Made by a program: the position numbers and the translations under genes. A DNA stretch of 64,000 nt from Marthasterias glacialis (Eukaryota; Echinodermata; Asteroidea; Forcipulatida; Asteriidae), in assembly GCA_911728455.2 (NCBI GenBank), contig OU452231.1, positions 129,001 to 193,000 on the forward strand, in the 5' to 3' direction. This document shows positions 1 to 9,481 of this stretch, one piece after another. Below the pieces are notes generated by a model. That model was not told the origin of the DNA. It did no database searches and saw nothing but the letters and a program-made list of their open reading frames with translations. How positions within the stretch are numbered: the first letter of the stretch is position 1; each line of letters starts with the position of its first letter.

Positions 1-229
1 TAACTAAGAGATTCAGAGTACAAAAGTTGACAGACCCGTATACTTTTTTTAAATGTGGCATCGTTGGATGCGTTTTGATTTTATCTATAGAAATTTGGCA
101 CTACAAGGGTATCAAATATAATGGCATCTTACACCGTTTTAACCCTGCGGCGGTTTCAGAGACTTGCAAGCTTAGGTCTGCAATTGGAATCTCTGCCATT
201 CAAAACTGAAATTGATGACTGGGTAAATT

Positions 230-400
230 ATAATATAGAGCCTACACAAAATTTGATGAGAACGAGATTTGAACCTGCGACCTCCGGATAAACGTCCCGG
301 CGCTCTACCAACTGAGCTATTTTACCTTATTAATATTGGTGGTCTCCCTATTTTGTCAATATCTTTGTTCGGGTGTCAGTTAGAAGCCATTCAACCTTAG
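230..400 (-). mobile_element. tRNA-derived SINE, family A, copy 1
   Basis: Read on the minus strand, the segment 262-330 holds an A-box-like TAGCTCAGTTGG and a B-box-like GGTTCAAATC about 45 nt apart, as in a tRNA-derived pol III promoter. The outer ends do not pair into an acceptor stem, so it is not a functional tRNA. Flanking sequence (a 'gactgggtaa' block and a 'ctattttgtcaatat' block) recurs with the other family A copies at about 480-650, 48390-48600 and 59780-60040, which marks it as an interspersed SINE. Confidence 0.6.
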
Positions 401-479
401 AAAGTCGTGAAATCAGGGATCACGTTAAAGTTTACAAAACAACTTGGGAAGTGGCAGTACAGCGATCACATTAAGGGGA

Positions 480-650
480 TGCGATATTTTATTTCATATC
501 AATAAACGACAAGGGAAACTGACTGGGTAAGTTTTATTTCAATTTTGGGGTGAATAACGGGGTTTGAACCTACAACCTTCGGATTAAAGTGACGGCGCTC
601 TACCAACTGAGCTATTTATAGAACTAATGTTGGCAGTCTTTCTATTTTGT
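480..650 (-). mobile_element. SINE family A, copy 2, split by a foldback insertion
   Basis: Same tRNA-like head on the minus strand (A box near 600-618, B box near 553-565) and the same flanking blocks as copy 1. The copy stops at ATTTTGT (644-650) and its continuation, beginning again with ATTTTGT and followed by 'caatatatttgtgcttgtg', resumes at 2108. The intervening 651-2107 is therefore a younger insertion. Confidence 0.6.
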
Positions 651-2107
651 TGTATGGAATTCTATCTCTGTCATTTCAACGTCTCATGAGATGGTCATGG
701 TAGTGTCCCTAGCCGCTTGCGCCGTCAACGGCGCATTTTCGCGTCGTGCCGTCGCATAGTCGCGTCGCAAAATCGAGTTGTGCCGTCGCATTGTCGCGTT
801 GTGCCGTCGACTTTTTGCGACTTTTAAAGTAATGTTAGTTTTTGTAAAACGACTTTTTCATTTCAGTACCAAAAAGCATGTTGAAAATGGGGAAAATCAT
901 ACAAATTTGGGGTCTTTTTATTCATTGACACCGGAAACACATATTTCCCTCGATTTCCGTCTCGGCATTACCTTTTTTCTGGAAGCCTGAACGTTAAGGA
1001 ACATTTTAAGACCAAATGTTGCTGCGACTTTTTGCGACTTTTAAAGTTATGTTAGTTTTTGTAAAACGCTTTATAGGCCTACGCTGTGTTTTAAATCAAC
1101 CGTACGCAACAAGCCGCGTGTGTGACAGGGTGTATGATAAAGTACAATAAATATGATTTTTATAAGGAAACTTTACATTACATGTACCGGTGCTACTTTC
1201 CACTTTATAAACACTTAAAATAATGGATCTCCAACCAGTCCTTAGACAGGGGTATTGTATATAGAGAGTACGCCTTGTCAAACACGCGGCTGGTTGGGTA
1301 CAGTTGATATTAAACAGACCGGGGGCCTGCAATGCGTTTACAAAAACTAACATAACTTTAAAAGGCGCAGCGACATTTGGTCTTAAAATGTTCCTTAACG
1401 TTCAGGCTTCCAGAAAAAGGTAGTGAAATCGAGGGAAATATGTGTTTCCGGTGTCAATGAATAAAAAAAAAAAATTATGATTTTCACCATTTTACCATGC
1501 TTTTGGGACCGAAATGAATAAGCAAATTTTTTGATCGAGTTGATTTTTATCAAACATAAAATGTTAAGTAGTTTCAAGTCAATTGGCTTGGCGATAATTT
1601 TCACACAGGGCGCACGACGACTGTTTAATGTAGTTCTACAAAAGAAATCAGTTTTTATCATTATTTATTCTACTTTTTTCGAGTTTAAGACACTATACCC
1701 AAAATTAGGATTTTTTTAAGATCAATACTTATACTAAATAGTCCTGCAGGTATTTAGAGACTATTGGCGCAGTTTGAAATCTCCTGGCCCACTGTGCGTT
1801 GCAAAGTCGCGTCGTGCCGTCGCATTGTCGCGTCGCAGTGTCGCATTGTCGCCCGGAAGCAGTTTTACTGTATTGTTCAGCATTTGAAGTGCGCCCTCTT
1901 TTGTCAAGCACTGAATAATACAGTAAAAGTGCTTCCGGGCGACAATGCGACAATGCGACAATGCGACAATGCGACAATGCGACAATGCGACGGCACGACG
2001 CGACTATGCGACGGCACGACGCGACTATGCGCCGCTGACTGCGCAAGTGGCAAGGGGCACTACAATCACCACTATACATGCGACGTTGAAATGGCAGAGA
2101 TTCCATA
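651..2107. mobile_element. foldback DNA transposon with 7-bp target duplication
   Basis: The element is flanked by exact direct repeats ATTTTGT (644-650 and 2108-2114). Its two ends are inverted copies: TATGGAAT...CATTTCAACGTC at 653-685 and its reverse complement ending at 2107, continuing through 'GTCGTGCCGTCGCATAGTCGCG' type repeats (about 690-810 versus 1985-2045). An inner pair of arms, 914-1076 and 1331-1475, is also inverted and clearly similar over about 150 bp. No transposase reading frame is visible, so it is non-autonomous. Open frames inside it are by-products of the repeats. Confidence 0.75.
1800..1990. repeat. hairpin of 8-bp tandem units inside the foldback
   Basis: Left side 1800-1880 reads GTCGCATTGTCGC repeats then 'cccggaagcagttttactgtatt'. 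Right side 1910-1990 is its inverse, ending in at least six consecutive CGACAATG octamers. The arms bracket a loop of about 40 nt containing 'gtgcgccctcttttgtcaag'. Confidence 0.7.
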
Positions 2108-2160
2108 ATTTTGTCAATATATTTGTGCTTGTGTTAGTTTTATTACATGACTATTGAATT

Positions 2161-2709
2161 AACAAAAAATGTACTTGAGGATGTTGACGCTACAATGCCT
2201 AAGTAACTAATTGCGCCAAACAAGAGCAACATGCTTGGTTGTAGTCCCCAATCGAAGAGAGAAGAGCAAGAAAAGTAAGATAATAGAAATGCAAAATTTG
2301 AAACTTAGGGATGTCACAGAAGAGATAATCAATGCCCATGGAGATCAGTTTGGACTGAGTGTAAACAATTATAATAATTTGGGTAATACTGACCATCCTA
2401 ATACTCTAACCTTAGAAGCTGAATTGCAAAGGATGCGACTCCAACGTGGTCGACCCACAGGCATGTGAAGGCGCCTTTTCGGCAGCCAGTTACACATCGA
2501 CTCATTATGAACACGGAGCACAGCCAAAGATCGAAAGTGGTTGATTTTTAAGGAGGCTTGAGTCTGGAGTGAGGAAGACCAGAGGGCCCGGAGAACCCTC
2601 GCGAAACTCAAATCATAACCACCCATGCCACCGATGATATCAAAGGCTCAATATTAGTCAGAACAAATGTTAATCATACTAAGCAATTATTTGAATAAAA
2701 ATAACTAAC
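2161..2709. other. no recognised feature
   Basis: After the SINE remnant, no gene, RNA or repeat is recognised here. A + strand open frame at 2211-2468 (85 codons, rich in Asn/Glu/Lys) has no motif I recognise and no clear splice context, so I do not call it a gene. Confidence 0.4.
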
Positions 2710-2769
2710 CTCAATTACGTGGACAGTATTCAGGCTGATGGCTGCTAACAAAACGACGAAGGCTTTCAT
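2710..2769 (-). CDS. putative first coding exon with signal peptide
   Basis: On the minus strand an ATG opens 20 codons beginning MKAFVVLLAAISL and continuing NTVHVIE, a typical short secretory signal (Lys then an 11-residue hydrophobic core). It ends at GAG followed by the donor GTTAGT, so the exon closes in phase 0. Upstream (higher coordinates) there is a CCAAT-like box near 2830. The following exons should lie at lower coordinates, but that space is occupied by the 1.46 kb foldback and the window edge, and I cannot find them. It may be the start of a secreted-protein gene or a remnant of one. Confidence 0.35.
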
Positions 2770-2989
2770 TTTCGAACAGGAACTGTCCGCACTTATTGCA
2801 TGTGGTGGTTTTGGTTAGTTCAAACTAATTGGTTGCAAATTATTCAATCCATCGGTTTTGTAGGGTATTAGTGATTGGGGAATGATTGATTGACACCGTG
2901 GCGCCACACGTTGATGCTCTAATTCTTTTGTTTTAAAAACCTTGAAATATTTACATAAAGCAGATTGAGGTTCAATCGTCGTGTTTTCG

Positions 2990-3225
2990 TCAAAGTGACG
3001 AATTGGAAAATAACGTGTTTCGAGTAAAATCGATTTTTAAATTACATTGTCCATATCCAAATCTTCGTCTCAGGTTCTTTTCCACAAATTGACAATGTGT
3101 GTGACTGTGTACAGATAAAGTTGACAGTTCAGCATCAATGTTTCCATCGGCAGCTTTAGCCGGTGTGTATCTTTTGTCGTAGTATGAGCTTTGCTCTGTT
3201 GGCTTACCGATTATGGACAAATAAC
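2990..3225 (-). CDS. F5/8-type-C (fucolectin-like) domain fragment
   Basis: Minus-strand frame begins after an acceptor-like CTGGACAG and reads GYLSIIGKPTEQSS, then YTPAKAADGN, then SHTHCQFVEK. The pattern GKPT-QSS...AKAxDGN...SHTHC is the start of the discoidin/F5/8 type C or fucolectin fold seen in carbohydrate-binding lectins. The following WWRVDLG-type core is not found, and the frame runs to a stop near 2990 without it. It could be one exon of a larger lectin gene or a decayed copy. It lies upstream of the signal exon at 2710-2769 on the same strand, so the two cannot be consecutive exons of one gene in the usual order. Confidence 0.4.
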
Positions 3226-3399
3226 CTGTCCAGAATTAAAACAGTAATTATTTCAAGTTTTGGTTAACATTTAGCATTTTATGACTATAGTGTCAAATGG
3301 CTAGAAATGACCGAGATGGTATGAAGTGTTAAGCCACTTCTCACCCATGAAATGTCCCATAGTCTGCGTCTCAAATAGCCTCTTCTAGTCAAACTCCTA

Positions 3400-4115
3400 C
3401 TGCCCGGCTTCATGTTCCGATCCCTGTTTTAAACTGTGGGCAGAGGTGTGCAGGCGGGTTTCTGGCTCCTTCAAACCAGATTGCTCAGGGCAGGGGGGCT
3501 CGTCAGCCATGGGAGGCAGCCCACCTAGGAGAAGGAAAACTCTGATTCTAAACCCGGGCAGGTGGGGCCCGTAAGCTATGGACAGCAACCTGCCTAGGAG
3601 AAGAACCCTCTGATATGAAACCCTGTCATGCTCCTGCGTTCCGTCGGATCAGATGTTTGGAGGTCCAGATGTGGGTGGCTGTTTTGGGCACGCATCCGTT
3701 CATGTTACTAACGTCACAACCAAATCAACATATGAGAAGTCTCAATAAAGTTTCAGATAAGGTGAATCGGGAGTCCATGATGTTTGGATCCACCTTTACC
3801 CGGCAATGTTCCCATATGCGAGGACAGGTGCGACCAGGTCATCATCCTACGACTGTCCAACTTACCATCGCTTACCACCAATCTTAGGGGTATCCTTGGA
3901 AGATAAAGTCCCAAACATCAAGATCCTGCAGAGTACAGGAGTGTCTGATATGTATACTATGCTCAGAGCCCGTCGTCTTCGCTGGACTGACCATGTCTGT
4001 AGACAGGATGAAACATGACTCCCAAAAACATACTCTACGGTGAGGTTGCTCATTCCCCTCGTCCCCGCGGTCGCCCGAAGCTGCGATATCAGGATGTGCT
4101 TTTTTTAATCTTTTG
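3400..4115 (+). mobile_element. decayed LINE: 5' linker repeats and reverse-transcriptase C-terminal tail
   Basis: Two diverged copies of a 'cacctaggagaagga' block (about 3489-3545 and 3556-3620) are followed by a + strand frame with ILGVSLEDKVPNIKIL, then TGVSDMYTMLRARRLRWTDH, VCRQDET, a stop, and in the next frame KNILYGEVAHSPRPRGRPKLR. The 'RRLRW-GHV-R' and 'GRPKLRY-DV' pair is the C-terminal signature of RTE-like non-LTR retrotransposon polyproteins. At least one stop and one frameshift show that it is dead. Confidence 0.6.
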
Positions 4116-4299
4116 AATATCACCCTTGTGCTAATTTTAGAACATGCCTTAAATGTTCTTTTTCTTTGTCTCTCAAAAGGTCCACTTGCCAGGGGTCTCA
4201 GAATATTTCCCTTATGGATTTGATTAGGGCCAAGACTGGCCAAGACCTTCCATATCTGGTGAGAAAATTTGGAGATTTGTATCCTCTTTAAGCATTACT

Positions 4300-4440
4300 G
4301 CATCAAAAATTGTAATTTTCCCCCCAAAACGGAAAGAGTTAAATTTGAGGTTTTCCTTCAGTTTAAAGTAGATAATACACACAAAAAATACCTTTTTGAA
4401 TCTGGGGCCTTTTTTATCAATTTTGGGAGTGAGTTGCAGG
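4300..4440. repeat. diverged interspersed repeat (family with 4735-4852 and 6540-6690)
   Basis: The block 'gaggttttccttcagtttaaagta...tttttgaatctgg...gtgagttgcagg' matches a similar block at 4735-4852 in the same orientation and one at 6540-6690 in reverse. No coding content is seen. Confidence 0.5.
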
Positions 4441-4734
4441 TCTATGATTTACTTGTAATGGACAAGCAGCATTTTGTAAAGCAAAATTCACATTTTTATC
4501 CCCCTCCCCAACTTTTTCAGCATTCTATCTTCTGATTTTATTTAAATGGCATGAAAACAAAATTGAAATAGTACTTGTAAATTTTATAAAGCATAATTTA
4601 TAAAGACTCCAACCAAAGCATTATTTTGACATAACCCAACAATGAACTGTCCCTTTAAGCATGTCACCCTTCGAAAACACAGCTTTATTGCTTGGAATTT
4701 ATGAAATTGTTTTTATTATGGTGCCCTCTTTTGT

Positions 4735-4852
4735 TAAAAGAGAAATGTAAGGTTTTACTTCAGTTCGAAGTAATAATATATCAAAAAGTAACACTTGTCA
4801 AGAATCTGGTGCCTTTTTCAAATCATAAGAGTGAGTTGTAAGCCTGTAAATA
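4735..4852. repeat. interspersed repeat hosting the 4.85 kb DNA element
   Basis: Contains 'aaggttttacttcagttcgaag' to 'gtgagttgtaagcctgtaaa' and resumes at 6005 with 'ttaatcctact'. The inverted paralogue at 6540-6690 has this sequence uninterrupted and serves as a natural empty site. Confidence 0.6.
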
Positions 4853-6004
4853 GACCAACTACGCGACCCGCGTAACGTGACCTGTAGTGGGTATTAAATG
4901 TAAACAAACACGACGTCCTCCATAGGAAAGTGCGGAACAGTACATGATGATTGTTGCATTTGTTTATTCGATTAAAACCCTCGCAGCAGCGGGGAGACAA
5001 AAAATAATCAAATTTTTACCAAAAATGGTAATAATTTTTTTTAATGGGCCAATAAGGCCAAGATTCCATGTAATCCTCACCCCTGGTATACCCCACAAAC
5101 CTGTAGACTCCCATTGGCCAGACCCTAACCACGCAGAGTAAGGAGTGTTGAAAGACAGCAGCCACCTGTCTCATTGACCTTGTGGCTAAGTATCCTTGGA
5201 ACAGTGCGGTATGCAATTTGTGAAAACAGCTTGTGCGGCACGTGGATCTTAAATAACACAAGTCTAAGTCTTGACTGGCACTCCAATTCACCCCCACAGT
5301 GATTTATAATGGCTTTGGGCTTGCAGGGTGGGTTATTGACCTTAAAAACAGGGTGGACGAAATTGTATCCTCCTGGATCCAGCGAAGTTGTTGATTTTTG
5401 GAGCTGCTCCAAGAGTTAAGGATTGTCTTTCTAGAACTGTTCAAATATTCAAGTGTTTGTACCAGAGATCTTCGAGAATTATGCCAGTAAGGAAAGTTCC
5501 AGCAAGTCTGATGTGCATTATGTTGTAGTACTAACTGCACGATGGAATGTTGCGCCAGACGACCGCGAACACACATTTTTTACAGTTCGCAAGAATTTCA
5601 CAGTTTTGAAGCTGAATCATCAAAAGGAATGGCTTTCGCAAGGCTAGATATAAATGCTCACTTTTCCAATGTTCTTTACCTTTTTTTTTTAAAGTGATTT
5701 AGGCCTAAATTACAAACAAAATAAGAGGCGGGTGGCTACATAGTCGTCCGACGCCGGCAGTGTTTAAGTTAAAATAAACCTATTTTGTAGTAGAGTACTG
5801 GTAGTTTGTGAAACAATTGTGATTAAAATCAATGTCACAACATACAACTTTAATAAAATGGATTAGTAACTGTGTTGTTATTACCAGAAGCAGACGTTTG
5901 GTGTGACTCTGTATTTGCACGTAGTTTGCCATCAGTTCAGATGACGTAGTACCCACTACAGGTCACGTGATCACGTACACACAGGTCGCGCAATCGGTCT
6001 ATTA
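4853..6004. mobile_element. non-autonomous DNA transposon, AGACCGATTGCGCGACC family, copy 1
   Basis: Terminal inverted repeats: TAGACCAACTACGCGACC at the left and GGTCGCGCAATCGGTCTA at the right, with a subterminal CACGTGA-type palindrome near each end (4880, 5963). Internal blocks ('gtgggtattaaatgtaaacaaaca', 'gttccagcaagtct', 'gtcgtccgacgccgg') recur in the copies at 14937-16160 and 42193-42987, and in a damaged copy at 19075-20190. A stretch of about 430 bp (5005-5440) has no counterpart in the other copies and may be nested. There is no transposase frame. Confidence 0.7.
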
Positions 6005-6031
6005 ATCCTACTCAATGCGCAGCATCGACTA

Positions 6032-6048
6032 CCCCCCCCCCCCCCCCC
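6032..6048. repeat. C17 homopolymer
   Basis: Uninterrupted run of 17 C just right of the 4.85 kb element. Confidence 0.9.
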
Positions 6049-6539
6049 GGCTAGTTTTGTTCAGTTTTCCATTCTATATTTTCCTGTACATAATATTTTT
6101 AGTAATAGAACAAAACAAGTAATAAACAAAATTATCAAACATTTTATATGAATTGTCTGCATGTGTAAAGACTCCTACCTCTTTTGGTATTTGCACCACT
6201 ACAAAAAATATAACCTCGCCCCTGGTGTGCTGCCGGATCAATGCCACTAATGTTTATTGCTGTTTCAAACAATAATGTGTAATTTTCCTTTTATTCTTTT
6301 TTGAGAGAGATTCATCAAAAGGGGCCGCTATAAAGCAACACTTTGGATACCAAAGCAAGCAAGCAATACAGCTGGGGTTTTGGGGCTGACATCCTTAAAG
6401 GAGGCTTTTAGGTTCGGTAAAATTAAATAACCCTTTAGTTGGAGTCTGTATAAATAATGCTTTAGTTCACAACAAGTACTGTTTCCATTAGAAAATGAAG
6501 CATGAAACATGCTGGGTTGGGGTTGGGTGTAGGGGGTTA

Positions 6540-6690
6540 GTCAACGCTGCGCATAAAGTAGGATTAATTCACAGGCTTACAACTCACACTTGTGATTTGA
6601 AAAAGACATCAGATTCTTGATAAGTGTTCCTTTTGGGTATTTCATTACTTCGAACTGAAGTAAAACCTCACATTTCACTTTTAAGAAAGG
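6540..6690. repeat. inverted paralogue: empty site for the 4.85 kb element
   Basis: The reverse complement reads through GTAAGCCTGTGAATTAATCC without interruption, matching the two flanks of the element at 4853-6004. The host repeat is thus present twice, in opposite orientation, about 1.7 kb apart. Confidence 0.6.
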
Positions 6691-6780
6691 AATGGCGATT
6701 AAGTGGTGGGGGCCTCTAGAAAGCAAGGCTTGTCGAGTTGAGACCCCCATAATGTGCATAGTTTAAAGATTTAGATTGTA

Positions 6781-6937
6781 CAGCCAACTCTCGCTATAAC
6801 AAGGCTAACGGGACTGGCCAAACCACTTCTCCACAATAAGAATGTCATTTCAAAAAGGACAGCAAAGCAAAGGAACACAAGGAGGAAATAGGAAATCCGG
6901 GACCCAAGAATCCGCTCACCATAACGAGAGTCGACTG
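6781..6937. mobile_element. mariner-like MITE with TA flanks
   Basis: Inverted ends CAGCCAACTCTCG (left) and CGAGAGTCGACTG (right) are bounded by TA dinucleotides at 6779-6780 and 6938-6939. Size about 157 bp, no coding capacity. The end sequence is of the Tc1/mariner type. Confidence 0.65.
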
Positions 6938-7149
6938 TACAAATGTATACAAAGCTAATTCATTTGATTTGAATATTACACACTTAAGTTAATATGATAA
7001 GTTACACAAGCAACAATTAAGGACTAAGACATAAGACGAACAACACAGCAGTTGAGCAGTCAAGGGTATAGTTCACAAGGATCAAATCGACAGAGGGGGT
7101 AATGATAATAAGACAAATAATATAAATTAACTATACTACATCAGGTCAA

Positions 7150-8745
7150 ATCAGCCATTAAGATATTTTTCCCATAAGATATACTTCCATTTCTGTTTAA
7201 ATAAATGACGATTATTAACGCATTTAATGTTATTATCTAAAGAATTCAAAGATTTAGAACCTTGAAAACGAATTCCTTTTTGGGCAAATGAAGTACGTGT
7301 GAGTGGGATATGAATGTCATTGTCATGTCTTGTACAATATTGGTGAACAGAAGTGTTTATTGTGAACATAGATTTGAAATAATTAGGCAATGTTTAAAGA
7401 ACTGATACATAAAATTCCTAACTGGAGCAAATAAATATCGTTGACTTTAAGAGTCTTATGTCGAATGAATAATGGATTTGAATGAGCTCTAAAGTCTACA
7501 TGATCAATAATTCTTAATGCCCGTTTTTGTAAAATACAAATTCTATTTACAGAGCATAGTTTGCCCCACGCAAGAGTACCATAGGTAAGATGTGATAAAA
7601 TCAAGGTATTGTAAAGATTATGTAAAACCTCGGAAGGAAAAACATGTTTCAACTTATTGATAATGTCTATGTTTCTAGACATTAGTTTACTGAGGTAATT
7701 AATATGTTGACTCCTAGATAGTTTAGCATCAATAAACAAACCCAGAAATTTCATACAGTCAGTTTGAGTAATAGCTGAATTATCAAATAAAATATATTGA
7801 GATGGACAGGAGACTGTATTGCTGAATAACATAATCTAGTTTTATCAATATTAGTAGATAATTTATTAGCTTTAATCCAGTTTGAAACATGAATGAGCTC
7901 CTCGTTAACTGTATCAATAAGACTGTTTACATTTTTATGGGAATAAATTAGATTTGAATCAGCAAAATGTATAAACAAAAGAGTCTCTGAAGATTAATCA
8001 GAATCATTAATATAAATAGAAAACAACAAAGGAGCCAGCAAGGATCCAGGGGTACTCCACACAATAATTCTTTATAGGTAGATTCTTTGTCATTAATACA
8101 AACAAATTGTTGACGATTAGTAAGATAATTCCTGAACCACTCCAAGGCTATACCTCTAATTCCATAAAAGTGAAGTTTTGTTAAGAGAATTTCATGATCC
8201 ACAGTATGTAAAGCCTTGGAGAGGTCCAGGAAAATCCCCAGGGTATGGCAAGACTTTTCACGTCCTGTGGTGAAATTGTCGATTAATTGCAGAATAGCAT
8301 GTGAGGTTGAATGATTCTCTCTGAACCCGTATTGAACATCAGATGAAATGTTCATCTTCTAAAAAAAACTCAGATGTGCGAATACAAACAATACGTTAAA
8401 GAATTTTTGAAAATGAGGTTAAAATAGAAATGGGTCTATAATTACTCATAATGTGGGGGTCTCCTTTCTTAAAAATAGTAACGACTCTGGCTATTTTCAT
8501 AGACTGTGGGACTACGCCGGTAATGAGTGACCGACTCATAATATAAGTAAGCGGCCTGGAAATGTAGGAAATAATATCTTTAATAGTAAAACTGTTGATT
8601 GAATCATGACCAGAGCTCTTCTTATTGGGTAAGCTCAAAACGATTGCATTAAGCTCTTGTTCTGTCTCAGGAGCAAAGAATAAAGAGAGAGGGTGTGGAT
8701 TATGAAGATAATTTTGCTCACTTTGTCCTTCCATTTAAAAAAATA
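7150..8745 (-). pseudogene. degenerate non-LTR retrotransposon reverse transcriptase
   Basis: On the minus strand four successive frames together follow a reverse-transcriptase domain. 8734-8396 carries SSGHDSIN, then VVTIFKKGDP and NYRPISIL. 8355-7948 carries YGFRENHSTSHA, FLDLSKALHTVDHEILL and a shifted GVP motif. 7978-7751 carries FADSNLIYSHKN, where a FADD-type catalytic box would be, so the second Asp is lost. 7832-7383 and 7390-7151 give the thumb and C-terminal part (KFLGLFID, LSHLTYGTLAWG). Frame changes between segments and the damaged FADD box show it is inactive. No endonuclease domain is visible upstream, so it is 5' truncated. The clade is not determined; it is Jockey/CR1-like in organisation. 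Confidence 0.85.
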
Positions 8746-8949
8746 ATAATAAATTGGCCGAGGATAAAATGAGAAGTATTTACGTAGACCCACTCTTAAA
8801 AACTATACTCACTATTACAACACACAGATGTTTTACTGCATGGACAACTCTTAGAAAGAATCAAACGGAAAATACAAACAACAAAATTTCATGAAATGTA
8901 AAGGCAATGTGCCCCTTTAAATTCAAATAGGGTTGTTTTTGGGCTTCTT

Positions 8950-9165
8950 TAATAAGCTGCAGCCGCAACTTACTAAGTGGCGGCCGCAAGATACATAAAA
9001 TGTGGCCGCAAGATAACAAGTTGCAGCTGCAACTTTCTAAGCGGCCGCAAGATAATAAGTTGCGATCGCCACTTACTAAGTGGCGGCCCCAAGACAATAA
9101 GTTGCGGCCGTAACTTACTAAGTGGGGGCCGCAAGATAATAAGTTGCGGCCGAAAGTTGATAAAT
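8950..9165. repeat. tandem and inverted GCGGCCGC/AAGTTGCGGCC satellite
   Basis: About four imperfect units of about 42 bp, each with CAACTTACTAAGTGGC, GGCCGCAAGATAATAAGTTG and a GC-palindromic core such as GCGGCCGC. Because both CAACTT and AAGTTG lie in every unit, the array can fold on itself. It belongs with the other GC-plus-short-repeat foldbacks in this window. Confidence 0.65.
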
Positions 9166-9433
9166 AAAATAAAAAAAACTTTTTAATTAACACTGAGAAA
9201 AAGGGACGTCATGCAGGTGACTAATGACCTATGTTATAGGCCATCACTGTCCCTATAATTATTGTGTATAAAACTGTAACAATATTGTCCCGATGTGAAA
9301 TTATATTTCAAGGTTCTGTCAAGAGCTAAAATATTGCAGTTTTCTTATCTTAAGCGAGGACTTGTGGCTGTCGCGGGAAAATAATTTTGATGTTACCGCT
9401 AGCTCTAATGAGAAATATGTACAGTCAAATTGT

Positions 9434-9481
9434 ATAGCGCCCTCACTGTATGAGTAGGGAAGCTCGCACAAGAGGGCGCTA
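9434..9481. repeat. short perfect hairpin with GAGGGCGCTATA arms
   Basis: TATAGCGCCCTC at the left and GAGGGCGCTATA at the right form a 12-bp perfect stem around a loop of about 26 nt. The same GAGGGCGCTA motif recurs singly at 50722 and 57687. Confidence 0.6.

Noticed and set aside
262..625. Two tRNA genes on the minus strand
   Set aside because: A and B boxes are present but no closing acceptor stem is seen, and the flanks recur with other copies, so these are SINE heads.
1729..2108. Open frames rich in CRRIVA / NATMRQCD repeats
   Set aside because: Created by octamer repeats of the foldback on both strands.
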